A stretch of DNA of 64,000 nucleotides from an uncultured SAR86 cluster bacterium (GTDB taxonomy: Bacteria; Pseudomonadota; Gammaproteobacteria; Magnimaribacterales; D2472): contig CACOWI010000007.1 in the NCBI GenBank assembly GCA_902630885.1, positions 1 through 64,000 on the forward strand, given 5' to 3'. The notes below the pieces were generated by a model. That model saw only the letters and a program-made list of their open reading frames with translations. It had not been told where the DNA came from and did not search any database. Shown here piece by piece: positions 24,886 to 33,826 of the stretch (within the stretch, counting starts at the first letter, position 1; every line of letters begins with the position of its first letter). Position numbers and translations under genes: made by a program.

Positions 24886-25257
24886 ACTTTTATTCTTATA
24901 TCTTAAAGCAGCTGTGAATGCCATTGAGGCAAATACAATCTCTGCTATTAACGATGAAATACCTAAAGGCGCATCATGACTGATACTTGCAACAATATTA
25001 AAAGTTGCAGCAAACAAGTAAATCATTCCACAGCAAAATATAAACTCATATTTCTTTGATAATAAAGATAAAAAACACATAACAGATGAAGCTAAAAAGA
25101 AAGCAGTAAAATCCCTTATCTGTGTATTTCTTCCATCACCATCAAGATATGGCATGCCAAGTGCTTCAGATGCAGATGCAGGAATAAAAATCCATTGCAA
25201 TGCTATTAAAAATAAAACAACTCCAAGTACTGCTGATAATGTATTTGCTATTTTCAT
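24880..25257 (-). CDS. Small integral membrane protein
   Basis: A 125-residue protein with four predicted helices (about 6-25, 50-66, 70-92, 100-119) and a conserved-looking loop PYLDGDGRNTQIRDF between the first two. I recognise no named family. Its ATG overlaps the stop of the peptidase E-like gene by 4 bp, so it is the last gene of the module-2 run. Function unknown. Confidence 0.75.
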   Translation of the reverse strand: MKIANTLSAVLGVVLFLIALQWIFIPASASEALGMPYLDGDGRNTQIRDFTAFFLASSVMCFLSLLSKKYEFIFCCGMIYLFAATFNIVASISHDAPLGISSLIAEIVFASMAFTAALRYKNKSL

Positions 25258-25952
25258 AATTGTATAGTTTCTGTATTTTCAATTTGGTTATTAGATATTA
25301 TAGAGTCATTTTTATTTACTAAAAAACAATTTTTTTTGTTAGCAAAACTTACAGAATATTTTGGAACACCATTTACTAAGTGAAGAGCACAAAAGCCTTC
25401 AATGGCTATGCATTCTGATATAAGTTCATCATTAAGAATTTTATTAACAAATGGTATTCTCTCAGGCTCTTCATCATAATGAGGGCAACATATACCTTGA
25501 ACAAAACCAAGGCATGGAATAATAGCTTGATTATCCTTCCAAGAATCAGTGATACCTTTTTCAAACCAACAAATTGCGCCAGCACTTACGCCGCTCATGA
25601 TAGTACCTTTCTTGTAGGCTTTATATAAAATCTTATCTAGTTCCCAGTCTCTCCATACCGCCAACATACTCTTTGTATTTCCACCACCAACAAAAATTAT
25701 GTCCTGTTCTTTAATATGATTTTCAAGATTAATAGTTCTCTTAAAAAAATCAATGTGAGATGTTTTGCAACCAAGAGAATCAAAAGCTTTATAGAAATTT
25801 TCAATATATTTTGAGTCATCTCCAGTCGCAGTAGGAACAAAACAAACTGAAGGATTTTTTTTATTTGACTGTTCTACAATATATTTTTCAATTTTAAGTT
25901 CTTTTATTTCTCTTCCAAAACCTCCACCACCAATTGCAATAATCTGTTTCAT
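25254..25952 (-). CDS. Peptidase E-like (S51) serine peptidase
   Basis: A 232-residue class-I-glutamine-amidotransferase-fold peptidase. S51 peptidases hydrolyse Asp-Xaa dipeptides; relatives include cyanophycinase. The fold marks are IIAIGGGGFG at 4-13, IIFVGGGNT near 85-93, and the nucleophile elbow SGVSAGAICW with Ser123. A longer frame reaches 26021, but its extra 23 residues overlap the sulfotransferase gene; the ATG at 25952 begins the canonical MKQIIAIGGG and lies 1 bp after that gene's stop. The start placement implies translational coupling to the sulfotransferase. It is probably cytoplasmic. Confidence 0.88.
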   Translation of the reverse strand: MKQIIAIGGGGFGREIKELKIEKYIVEQSNKKNPSVCFVPTATGDDSKYIENFYKAFDSLGCKTSHIDFFKRTINLENHIKEQDIIFVGGGNTKSMLAVWRDWELDKILYKAYKKGTIMSGVSAGAICWFEKGITDSWKDNQAIIPCLGFVQGICCPHYDEEPERIPFVNKILNDELISECIAIEGFCALHLVNGVPKYSVSFANKKNCFLVNKNDSIISNNQIENTETIQL

Positions 25953-25953
25953 A

Positions 25954-27537
25954 TTAGTTATCAAGTTGAAGCGTTTTTTTAAGATCTCCAAGCCAAGGCT
26001 CAAAGTTATTCCACTGTCCAATCCCTTTTTTGTAAATAGGCTGTCGAACCTGTTCAGAACTCGGCGTTCTTACTGTTCTTTTAGTTTTATAAAAATTCAA
26101 ACAGCTTTCCTCAAATTCTAAATCGCAATATTTTAATAATTGTCTAATTTGTTTCTCAGTATCCTCGATCATATTTTCATATAAAACTCTGTGTACCTTT
26201 CCCGGAAGTACTTTATCCCAATGCTCCATTATTTTAAGGTAATCTAAATAATAATTACCTATTCTGTTTTGTGAATAGGTAAATCCCTGACCTGAGCCAA
26301 ATAGTTGTTTATAGCAACTAAAACAACAGTCCATTGGATTTCTTCTTGCATCAATTATTTTTGCATTTGGAAGAATTAAATTAATTAATCCTATATGAAC
26401 AAAATTATTGGGCATTTTGTCTATGAAGTAAGGTTTGTCTGTAACTCTTTGATCCAAAGTGTTTTGTATGTATGCTTCGCCCATTTTTTTAAATTCGTCT
26501 TTTTTAATTTGAGATAATGCTGAAGGATACTCAGACTTACTTTTTGTATCTTTTTTATTTGCTATTTTTCTTGATAAAGCAATAATATTTTGCAGTTCAG
26601 TTGTTCCTTCAACCAATGAGTGTGATGAGAGGATTTGCTCAATAAGGGTCGATCCTGATCTTGGTAGGCCAACTATAAATATTGGATCTGAGTTTTGATC
26701 GCCCACACCTTCATATTGTTCAAAAAATTCTTTGGTAAAAAAACTTATTAGTTCATCACACTCATAGCTAAATTTCTTTGAATCCCATGGAACCTGTTTA
26801 CTCTTGAGTGTATTTCCTTTTATGTATGCAGCTATAGAGTTTTTATAATTTTTGTTATCTTCTTCTGCCTTGCCTAATGCAAATAATAGATGAAAATAAT
26901 CATCCATTTTAGTATCTTTACTACTTAAAAGTTCTTTGAGATCTTCGATATCATTAGTTGTGAATTGGTAAGTCTTTAAATTTGCTAGGCTCCAATACGC
27001 CTCTCCAAAACCAGTTTTAGTTGTAATTGCATTTTTATAAGCTTGAATCGATTCATCAAGTCTTCCTATTGCTCTTAATGTATGACCATAACTTAAATAC
27101 AGTTGATTATTTTCAATCTTTTTATTGTTAATAATAATTTCAAAAATTTTAATAGCTTCATCATGTTGATTAGCTAGTGCTAAATTTACAGCTTTTAAAG
27201 TAAGGTACTGAGGGTTATTTTTATCCTTTTCTAATAATATTTGTATTTGTTCTAAAGCCTCATAAGGTAATTGTCTTTTATAGAGTAAATTAGCGTAACT
27301 CAGTCTTGCTTCATCATAATCTGGTGACAAATCTAAAGCTCTAACTAATAAATATCCAGCATCTTTGTATGCTCTAAATTTAACCCCAATGTCACCAAGC
27401 AACTTCATCGCATTGACATCCAATGGATATTCTTTAAGGTAATTTCTTAAAATAGGTTCAGCTTTTTTTAATTTATTCTCAGCAATTAATCTCGCAGCAT
27501 CAAGCAATTCTTCAGGTATGTTATTTTTTGTATACAC
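25954..27537 (-). CDS. TPR-repeat sulfotransferase (module 2)
   Basis: A 527-residue paralogue of the protein at 17799-19802 with a shorter TPR region (about 1-190). The sulfotransferase domain has GLPRSGSTLIEQIL at 290-303, IDKMPNNF, DARRNPMDCCFSCYKQLF and VRTPSSEQVRQP, all aligned with the module-1 copy. It lies 59 bp after TonB receptor 2, past a hairpin, repeating the module-1 order. Peptidase E and a membrane protein follow with 1-4 bp junctions. Acceptor unknown. Confidence 0.92.
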   Translation of the reverse strand: MYTKNNIPEELLDAARLIAENKLKKAEPILRNYLKEYPLDVNAMKLLGDIGVKFRAYKDAGYLLVRALDLSPDYDEARLSYANLLYKRQLPYEALEQIQILLEKDKNNPQYLTLKAVNLALANQHDEAIKIFEIIINNKKIENNQLYLSYGHTLRAIGRLDESIQAYKNAITTKTGFGEAYWSLANLKTYQFTTNDIEDLKELLSSKDTKMDDYFHLLFALGKAEEDNKNYKNSIAAYIKGNTLKSKQVPWDSKKFSYECDELISFFTKEFFEQYEGVGDQNSDPIFIVGLPRSGSTLIEQILSSHSLVEGTTELQNIIALSRKIANKKDTKSKSEYPSALSQIKKDEFKKMGEAYIQNTLDQRVTDKPYFIDKMPNNFVHIGLINLILPNAKIIDARRNPMDCCFSCYKQLFGSGQGFTYSQNRIGNYYLDYLKIMEHWDKVLPGKVHRVLYENMIEDTEKQIRQLLKYCDLEFEESCLNFYKTKRTVRTPSSEQVRQPIYKKGIGQWNNFEPWLGDLKKTLQLDN

Positions 27538-27552
27538 TCAATTTCAATAAAA

Positions 27553-27577
27553 AAGGCTGTATCAAGGATACAGCCTT
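27553..27577 (-). terminator. Hairpin after TonB receptor 2
   Basis: An 11-bp perfect stem: AAGGCTGTATC (27553-27563) with GATACAGCCTT (27567-27577) around a 3-nt loop, followed on the minus strand by TTTTTTATTG. A strong intrinsic terminator in form, placed between the receptor stop and the sulfotransferase ATG at 27537, leaving little space for a separate promoter. Confidence 0.9.
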
Positions 27578-27596
27578 ATTTAAGTTTTTTTAATAT

Positions 27597-29852
27597 TTAA
27601 TTCATCTTCCAACTGTATTTAATACCAAATGTTCTTGGTCTATTTACAGTAGTTAGTCTTTGAATATCTTCACTATTTATGTATAACTCTGCAACTTCAT
27701 CAAATACATTATCAAAATATAGTTGTAATGAAACTTGATCGTTTACATCCATAGTATACGAAAGATTTCCGATACCATATGAATCTTGAAATTCTCTATC
27801 ATCAAAGAATAGATCATTGTACATACCTGCAACAAAAGCATAATTAAAATCAATTCTTGAATTATCAGATATTTCTGCGGTAAGTCCTATATTGCCCTTT
27901 GTGTCAGGAGTAAAAGGCAGATCTTGATCTTTTCTAGCCTCAATGTTACCTCTCAAAACATAATCTTCAGTAAGGACTGCATCATTTTTTGCAAATGCAA
28001 AAGTTGCTGAAAGCCTATCATTTAAAATAATTTGAGAATCTATTTCAAAACCCATACTTTGTGCCGCGCCTATATTATCAACAAGGCCAAGTAAAGAAAT
28101 ACTTGAATCAAACCATCCAAGCTGGATATCATCCCATTCCATAGTATAGGCTGCTCCATTTAACCTCATCCTTCCATCCATAAGAATAGTTTTAAAACCA
28201 AATTCATAGTTCGTTAGGAAGTCAGCATCATATGTAGCGCCAAGCTGAGTAGTTCTGTTTGTACCACCCGGTCTGTAGCCTTCTGATACAGTGGCGTAAA
28301 CCATAGCATTTTCAGTTGCTTGGTATGAAATATTAAATTTAGAAATACTATCACTACCATCAAATTTGGAATTTACATTATCAGGTCTTGTAGTACTTCC
28401 ATAAATAGAATTCGGCCACCATATTGTTCCAACAAATCCCTTTAGGGTTGTTTCGTTGTCAAAACTTCTATGTCCTAATGTAATTTCGGTTTTATCATTA
28501 AGCTGAATATAAACCTCTCCAAAAATAGCTGATTCTTCTTCATATCTAACTTGGTCAGTTTGATAATATAAATCCTTTGAGCCTGGTACAGCTGCATCTG
28601 GATTAATTTGAGGAACATGCCACTGAGCATCATAAGCTGTTTCATTTTCAGTCATGAAAGCACCGACTATCCAATTGAACATTCCATCAGACTTTGAAGC
28701 AAGTCTTATTTCAGTCGTATCGTATTCCTGATGTGTATCATTTTCGAATTGGATTCTTGGATCTACACAAGGTCCAAAATAATATGAATAACAGGTGTAA
28801 TAAGCTTCAACATATCCATCAATTGAATAGTGAGAGTAATCACTTAATACTTCGAAATCTCTTTCAAGACTAGAAGTTGTAAATGTGAGGTCAGCAAAAC
28901 CTAAATCACCAGTGACAGATAATGAAAATCTGTCCCACTCATCATGAGTAGTATCATCATAAAATCTGCCAACTTTATATTTTCCAAGTTTATCAGGATT
29001 ATGATCCCAGACACCATCAGTTTCAGTATCTTGGCCCATATAATTTACATCAATCTGCCAATTATCATTTAAATCAACCCTTAATGCAGCTCTATATCCT
29101 TCTTTAACAGCATCATTAAAGTTATCTTCAACAAAAACCTCATTTGTTCGAGTGATTCCACTATATGGAAAAGTAATTGAATCAAGAACTGAATCAATAT
29201 AACCACCATCTTCGTCACTAAATCCAACGAATCTCAAAGCCATATTATTTGATAAAGGTATATTTACAAAACCTTCAACCATTGTGCTGTCATCACCACC
29301 AGAAGTAAATTCAGAGCTTAAGTTTGCACCTGCATCAAATTCACTTGATGGTTTGTTTGTAATTATCTTTAGGTTACCCGCTTGAGATGCTGCACCATAT
29401 AAAGTTCCTTGAGGTCCAGATAAAGCCTCAACTCTCTCAATGTCATAAACATGAACATCAAGGTTATCACCAATCATTGTTACTGGAGATTCATCCAGAT
29501 AAATAGCAACAGCCGGCCCTTGAAGTGATTGATTAGAGTTACCTCCATCCGATATACCTCTCATGAAGATTTGACCTTGCCCAGGTCTTCTTTGTGTTGC
29601 TGATGCAGACGGTAATTGAAGAACGTAATCTGCAAAGTCTTTTATGTTTAAGTTATCTAACTCAGTTGCAGAAAGTGTTGAAACACTAATGGGCACATTT
29701 TGAAGATTCTCTGATTTTTTTTGTGCTGTAACTACTATTTCTTCAACGGTTGCATCTTGAGAGAGAACATCCGATGCCATAAAAATAGAAGAAGCAAAAA
29801 CTGTCGCTTTTGTAACTGCTTTATGGACTTTTTCGAAATGAAATATATTCAT
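27597..29852 (-). CDS. TonB-dependent outer-membrane receptor (module 2)
   Basis: A 751-residue receptor with a signal region ending near 32, TonB-box stretch ATVEEIVVTAQK at 34-45, plug domain with VEALSGPQGTLYGAASQAG at 141-159, and a barrel. It aligns with the module-1 receptor throughout the plug. A tyrosine-rich segment at 339-362 (Tyr339, 342, 347, 351, 352, 355, 357, 358 with Cys354 and Cys362) parallels the one in module 1. The last residues are WKMN, so the usual C-terminal aromatic is absent. Ligand unknown. Confidence 0.94.
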   Translation of the reverse strand: MNIFHFEKVHKAVTKATVFASSIFMASDVLSQDATVEEIVVTAQKKSENLQNVPISVSTLSATELDNLNIKDFADYVLQLPSASATQRRPGQGQIFMRGISDGGNSNQSLQGPAVAIYLDESPVTMIGDNLDVHVYDIERVEALSGPQGTLYGAASQAGNLKIITNKPSSEFDAGANLSSEFTSGGDDSTMVEGFVNIPLSNNMALRFVGFSDEDGGYIDSVLDSITFPYSGITRTNEVFVEDNFNDAVKEGYRAALRVDLNDNWQIDVNYMGQDTETDGVWDHNPDKLGKYKVGRFYDDTTHDEWDRFSLSVTGDLGFADLTFTTSSLERDFEVLSDYSHYSIDGYVEAYYTCYSYYFGPCVDPRIQFENDTHQEYDTTEIRLASKSDGMFNWIVGAFMTENETAYDAQWHVPQINPDAAVPGSKDLYYQTDQVRYEEESAIFGEVYIQLNDKTEITLGHRSFDNETTLKGFVGTIWWPNSIYGSTTRPDNVNSKFDGSDSISKFNISYQATENAMVYATVSEGYRPGGTNRTTQLGATYDADFLTNYEFGFKTILMDGRMRLNGAAYTMEWDDIQLGWFDSSISLLGLVDNIGAAQSMGFEIDSQIILNDRLSATFAFAKNDAVLTEDYVLRGNIEARKDQDLPFTPDTKGNIGLTAEISDNSRIDFNYAFVAGMYNDLFFDDREFQDSYGIGNLSYTMDVNDQVSLQLYFDNVFDEVAELYINSEDIQRLTTVNRPRTFGIKYSWKMN

Positions 29853-29950
29853 ATTACCCCCTAAAGTAATAAATAAATTTAAATAAAATATACATTAATT
29901 TTAAAATATAGTAAATTTTTATTACACATATTTTTTATAAAAGGTTACAT

Positions 29951-31645
29951 ATGAAAAACTTAAAAGATTTAACTTTAATACCAATTTTATTGATACTAGT
30001 CGCATCATGTTCTAAAAGTGAATTTTCTTTTTTACCGCTTCAAACGCAATGGATTGTTGATGAAACAGAAGCAACAAGATGGTCAATGGTAAAACATAAT
30101 AACCTTCCCACATTGACTGGCTCAAAAGAATGGAAAAACTATATGAGTTTTTTAGAAAATGAATTTAAAAGGTACGGCGTTGTTGATTTGCATAAAAATA
30201 CTTGGGAGTTTGATAAATGGACTATCTCTGAAGATCCTAGCAATTGGACCCTTAAAGTTGAAGGAATTGATGTAAGGGTTGCATATTATGGCGCTTATTC
30301 TGGTAAAACAGATCTTAATGGTGTCACTGCTGAAATGGTCTATTATGATCATAATAATCCACCTAGTGATATTAAAGATAAAATTGTAGTAATACCGACT
30401 AGAAAGCATCCAAGTAAGCCTTTTAGCACAAATTATTTAACTAATTACACCTACAACGAATATGAACATGTCATTGACGGTGATACTCTTCCAGCACCAT
30501 TTGAATTTGTAGATCCTGAAGTATCTTTCACATTTGATATTTGGTATCAACTGGCACAAAGACTTGACCAAATTCCGGAAGATGGTGAAGCTGCTGGTGC
30601 TGTGATTGTTTATGATATGGCATACGATAGAACAAAAGGTCTATATACTTTTCCAGTTCCGGATCATTATGAGTCGCCTACCTTGATACTCTCCAGAGAA
30701 GATGGTGCAGGTGTTATTAAAGCTGCAAAAGCAAGCAAGGAAGCAACAATTGTTTTAAAAAGCAAAATAGAGAAATCTGAAGCATATCAATTAATAGGAT
30801 ATCTGCCAGGTAGGCATTATGGAACTGATAAAGATGAACAGATTATTTTGACTAACCATACAGATGGACCATCTATTACTCAAGATAACGGTGCTTTAGG
30901 TATATTAGGCATCATTAAATATTTCTCTAACATTCCTCAAGAAAAAAGAGATAGAACTCTGCTCATTTATCTTGACTGCAGGCATTATATGCCTGGCATG
31001 GAACAAGCCCACAAAGATGTTTCATGGCTTAAAAAAAATCCCAACTTAAAAGATAAGGTTGTTGGTTTAATTCAAACAGAGCATTTAGGAGAAATGGATT
31101 TCAAAGAGGTAAACGGAGAAGTACTTCCAACAGGTTATGCAGAACAATCTTACTTATGGACAAGAAATAATGACTATCTTATTGAATCTGCAAAGAATGC
31201 TCTAGATAGATATGGTTGGCCAAGAGGAATGCTTTCAGTTCCTGAAAGACCAGGTCCGAATGGTGATATTCAACAAGTCTGGTGGGGAGTTGGTATTATC
31301 GCATTAGCTAATGAACTCAGAGACAGTGAAGATTGTGATGAATATTCATGCAATGAAAATGGATTACAAACACCGGATGCTTGGGATGGTTCAAGCTGTG
31401 AGGTTTGGACATGTTTTAATGTTCCTGCATATGGGCAAGGTGGTTTTTTAGGATATTACTGGAATAAATACTCAGATATAACTAAATGGAACTCAGAATT
31501 ATTTGTTCAACAAACCTCTACTATGATAGATCTCACGGGCATATTAATGTACAGCGATTTAGAAAAAATTAAGCCTATTCTTGGTGATCAAAGTTTTAGA
31601 AATACAGACATGAGTATTGCAGCACCAATTGATATTGACGAATAA
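29951..31645 (+). CDS. Lipoprotein resembling M28 peptidases, altered active site
   Basis: A 564-residue lipoprotein: signal sequence with lipobox LVASC and lipidated Cys20. Residues about 100-290 look like a PA-type insert, and the C-terminal part resembles the M28 metallopeptidase core. ILTNHTDGPSITQDNGALG supplies His303, Asp305 and Asp312 in the order of M28 zinc ligands. The position of the catalytic Glu-Glu pair reads Cys343-Arg344 in YLDCRHYMPGM, and the next ligand region is QTEHLG (Glu377-His378). It may be a non-peptidase or use a different base. Located divergently from TonB receptor 2 with a 98-bp gap. Confidence 0.7.
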   Translation: MKNLKDLTLIPILLILVASCSKSEFSFLPLQTQWIVDETEATRWSMVKHNNLPTLTGSKEWKNYMSFLENEFKRYGVVDLHKNTWEFDKWTISEDPSNWTLKVEGIDVRVAYYGAYSGKTDLNGVTAEMVYYDHNNPPSDIKDKIVVIPTRKHPSKPFSTNYLTNYTYNEYEHVIDGDTLPAPFEFVDPEVSFTFDIWYQLAQRLDQIPEDGEAAGAVIVYDMAYDRTKGLYTFPVPDHYESPTLILSREDGAGVIKAAKASKEATIVLKSKIEKSEAYQLIGYLPGRHYGTDKDEQIILTNHTDGPSITQDNGALGILGIIKYFSNIPQEKRDRTLLIYLDCRHYMPGMEQAHKDVSWLKKNPNLKDKVVGLIQTEHLGEMDFKEVNGEVLPTGYAEQSYLWTRNNDYLIESAKNALDRYGWPRGMLSVPERPGPNGDIQQVWWGVGIIALANELRDSEDCDEYSCNENGLQTPDAWDGSSCEVWTCFNVPAYGQGGFLGYYWNKYSDITKWNSELFVQQTSTMIDLTGILMYSDLEKIKPILGDQSFRNTDMSIAAPIDIDE

Positions 31646-31646
31646 C

Positions 31647-32330
31647 TTATTTCACCATGAAATTATTATGAAATTTTAATAACTTCTTTTTCCATATATT
31701 CGTATAGTGTTTAAATTCGTAATCCTTTATTAAAAATTTTTTAAATATTAAATCTCTATCGATCATTAATATTACAACTTGAGAAATATCGGTATTAAAC
31801 ATAATGTTGTGAGCATTCGCGTAAGCACAACCTTGTAAGAAATAATCTTCTATCCATTCTTTTTTTTTAATTCTTTTTGATGTTTTGAAATCAATTATTG
31901 TATCTTTTCCATCAATGACACCAACACAGTCAGCAGTTCCGGCATAAAGTTTATTTAAAACTAAATGAACTTCCAGCCCATGAACTTCTGATATGTCCTG
32001 AAGAGCATCATCAATTAATTTTTGCGACATTCTTTTTGCCATATTTCCTAAGCTATCGTTAGTAAAAACATTTTTATCAATACCATTTAAATGATTTTCT
32101 AATGAAAGATGAACCATGCTACCAATATCTGTTGCTTCGTTCATGACTCTATCTGCTTCAATATCACCGACTCTATTTCTCCATTCTTTTAAAGATGCTT
32201 TCTTATCGGACATATTATCTAAAACAGTAGTAACACTTGGTACTTCATTGTTATCAGAATCTATATAAAATCTGCCAAGTGAATTATCAATTCTTTGAAG
32301 CTCTGGATATTGATATTTATTTGTTATCAT
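31647..32330 (-). CDS. PD-(D/E)XK nuclease, MGME1/RecB-like
   Basis: A 227-residue nuclease-fold protein. The core motifs are MVHLSLENHL with His74 (RecB-type motif I), GTADCVG with Asp134, and TIIDFKTSKR with Asp147 and Lys149; a QGCAYANA helix follows as in the RecB family motif QLxxY. Similar single-domain enzymes include phage exonucleases and mitochondrial MGME1, which trims single-stranded DNA. No helicase partner is nearby. The start codon is 20 bp from the divergent BCCT gene. Confidence 0.85.
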   Translation of the reverse strand: MITNKYQYPELQRIDNSLGRFYIDSDNNEVPSVTTVLDNMSDKKASLKEWRNRVGDIEADRVMNEATDIGSMVHLSLENHLNGIDKNVFTNDSLGNMAKRMSQKLIDDALQDISEVHGLEVHLVLNKLYAGTADCVGVIDGKDTIIDFKTSKRIKKKEWIEDYFLQGCAYANAHNIMFNTDISQVVILMIDRDLIFKKFLIKDYEFKHYTNIWKKKLLKFHNNFMVK

Positions 32331-32350
32331 TATGAATATTCTTATTAAGT

Positions 32351-33826
32351 ATGATTAATATAAAATTAAATCCTCTTTGGAGCAAAACAGTTTTAGTAAT
32401 TACATTCAGTTTTTTGCTACTTCTGTCTTCTTATGTTCTTATTGATCCAGAAGGTAGTGCAAAAAATTTACTTAATATCTATAACTTTTTTGCAATAAAT
32501 TTTGAATCATTTTTTTTGTATTTTGGATTTGGTGTATTAGTTTTCTTAATAATTGTAGCTATATCAAAAAGTGGCTCAAAAAAGATTTTACTTCAGGGAA
32601 GAACAACTTATTCATATTTTTCATGGTGTTCAATGCTTTTTGCAACTGGCATGGGAGCAGCTCTTCTATATTGGTCAACTTATGAGTGGCTTGTTTATTA
32701 TACAAATCCTATTACAGGCGAAGAGCAATCTTTGCTAAAGGCAAGATCATATCCATTATTCCATTGGACTTTTACAGGTTGGGCGCTATACATTCTGCCA
32801 ACAGTATCGTTTGTTTTTTCTCTTATGAAAAATCCAAATACACCGCTTACTTTTTCAGGCATTCTTTTAAAGGAACAGTCTGGACCTTTAAGAATAATAT
32901 TAGATATCTTTTTTATTGGCGCGATATTAACTGGTGCTGGAGTTGGTCTTGCACTCTCTTTTCCTCTCATGTCAGCTGCTGTATCAAAATTATTTAATTT
33001 AAACCAAACAATTTTTTTAGATTTTTTGATGTTATTAATATGTATGTTTATTGTTGCTATCAGCGTCTATAAGGGTCTTCAAAATGGTATTAGAAAACTT
33101 AGTAATTTTAATATCATCCTCGTAATTGTATTTTTAACGTTAATCTTATTGACTGGTCCAACTAAATATATTGTTATTAACACAATTGAACCATTTGCAT
33201 ATATTATAAAAAATTACTTGTCACTAAGTTTATTAAAATCACAATACTCTCTCGACTGGACTGTATTTTACTGGGCATGGTACATAGCTCTCGCTCCAGC
33301 AGTGGGAGCTTTTATTGTAAATATTTCTAACAATAAAACTGTGCGAGAGTTAATATTTGGTGCTTTGATTGTTGGTTCACTTGGCAGTATATTTCATATA
33401 GGAGTTCTATCGAACATTTCAATTTTCTTTTATGAAAATGGTATCTTGGATGCACCAAAAATATATTTAGATCAATCATTGACATCACATGCCTTGGTTA
33501 TTGAAACAATCTCTTCTTTGAACTTTGGAACATTATTTTTAATTTTGTTTACTGTTATTGCTGTTGTATTTTTATGTACTACTTATGATTCCTTGTCATA
33601 TATTTTAGCAACTGCCTCAATGAAAAATTTCAAAGATACGCCGTCTAGAAGTTTAAGAGTATTTTTTGCAATCATAATTATGGTTCAACCTGCACTCATT
33701 ATGTTCTTGGGTGGTAAAGACTCATTTATGTGGCTTTTAGTAGTAATATCTGTACCATTAATGATTATTTATCTATTTCTAATATTATCTATTATCAAAA
33801 ATGCAATTAAATTTAAAAAATCATAG
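32351..33826 (+). CDS. BCCT-family transporter, diverged
   Basis: A 491-residue, twelve-helix carrier of the betaine/choline/carnitine family. It keeps the layout, with YSYFSWCSMLFATGMGAALLYW near 88-109, but the signature region is LDWTVFYWAWYIALAP near 301-316, where the GWT...WW pattern has changed. The altered aromatic positions suggest a substrate different from that of the carrier at 22642. The gene overlaps the next hydrolase gene by 26 bp, so the two are coupled. Confidence 0.9.
   Translation: MINIKLNPLWSKTVLVITFSFLLLLSSYVLIDPEGSAKNLLNIYNFFAINFESFFLYFGFGVLVFLIIVAISKSGSKKILLQGRTTYSYFSWCSMLFATGMGAALLYWSTYEWLVYYTNPITGEEQSLLKARSYPLFHWTFTGWALYILPTVSFVFSLMKNPNTPLTFSGILLKEQSGPLRIILDIFFIGAILTGAGVGLALSFPLMSAAVSKLFNLNQTIFLDFLMLLICMFIVAISVYKGLQNGIRKLSNFNIILVIVFLTLILLTGPTKYIVINTIEPFAYIIKNYLSLSLLKSQYSLDWTVFYWAWYIALAPAVGAFIVNISNNKTVRELIFGALIVGSLGSIFHIGVLSNISIFFYENGILDAPKIYLDQSLTSHALVIETISSLNFGTLFLILFTVIAVVFLCTTYDSLSYILATASMKNFKDTPSRSLRVFFAIIIMVQPALIMFLGGKDSFMWLLVVISVPLMIIYLFLILSIIKNAIKFKKS

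Noticed and set aside
25953..26021. Upstream start for the peptidase E-like gene
   Set aside because: The extra 23 codons overlap the sulfotransferase gene, and the family N-terminus begins exactly at the inner methionine.
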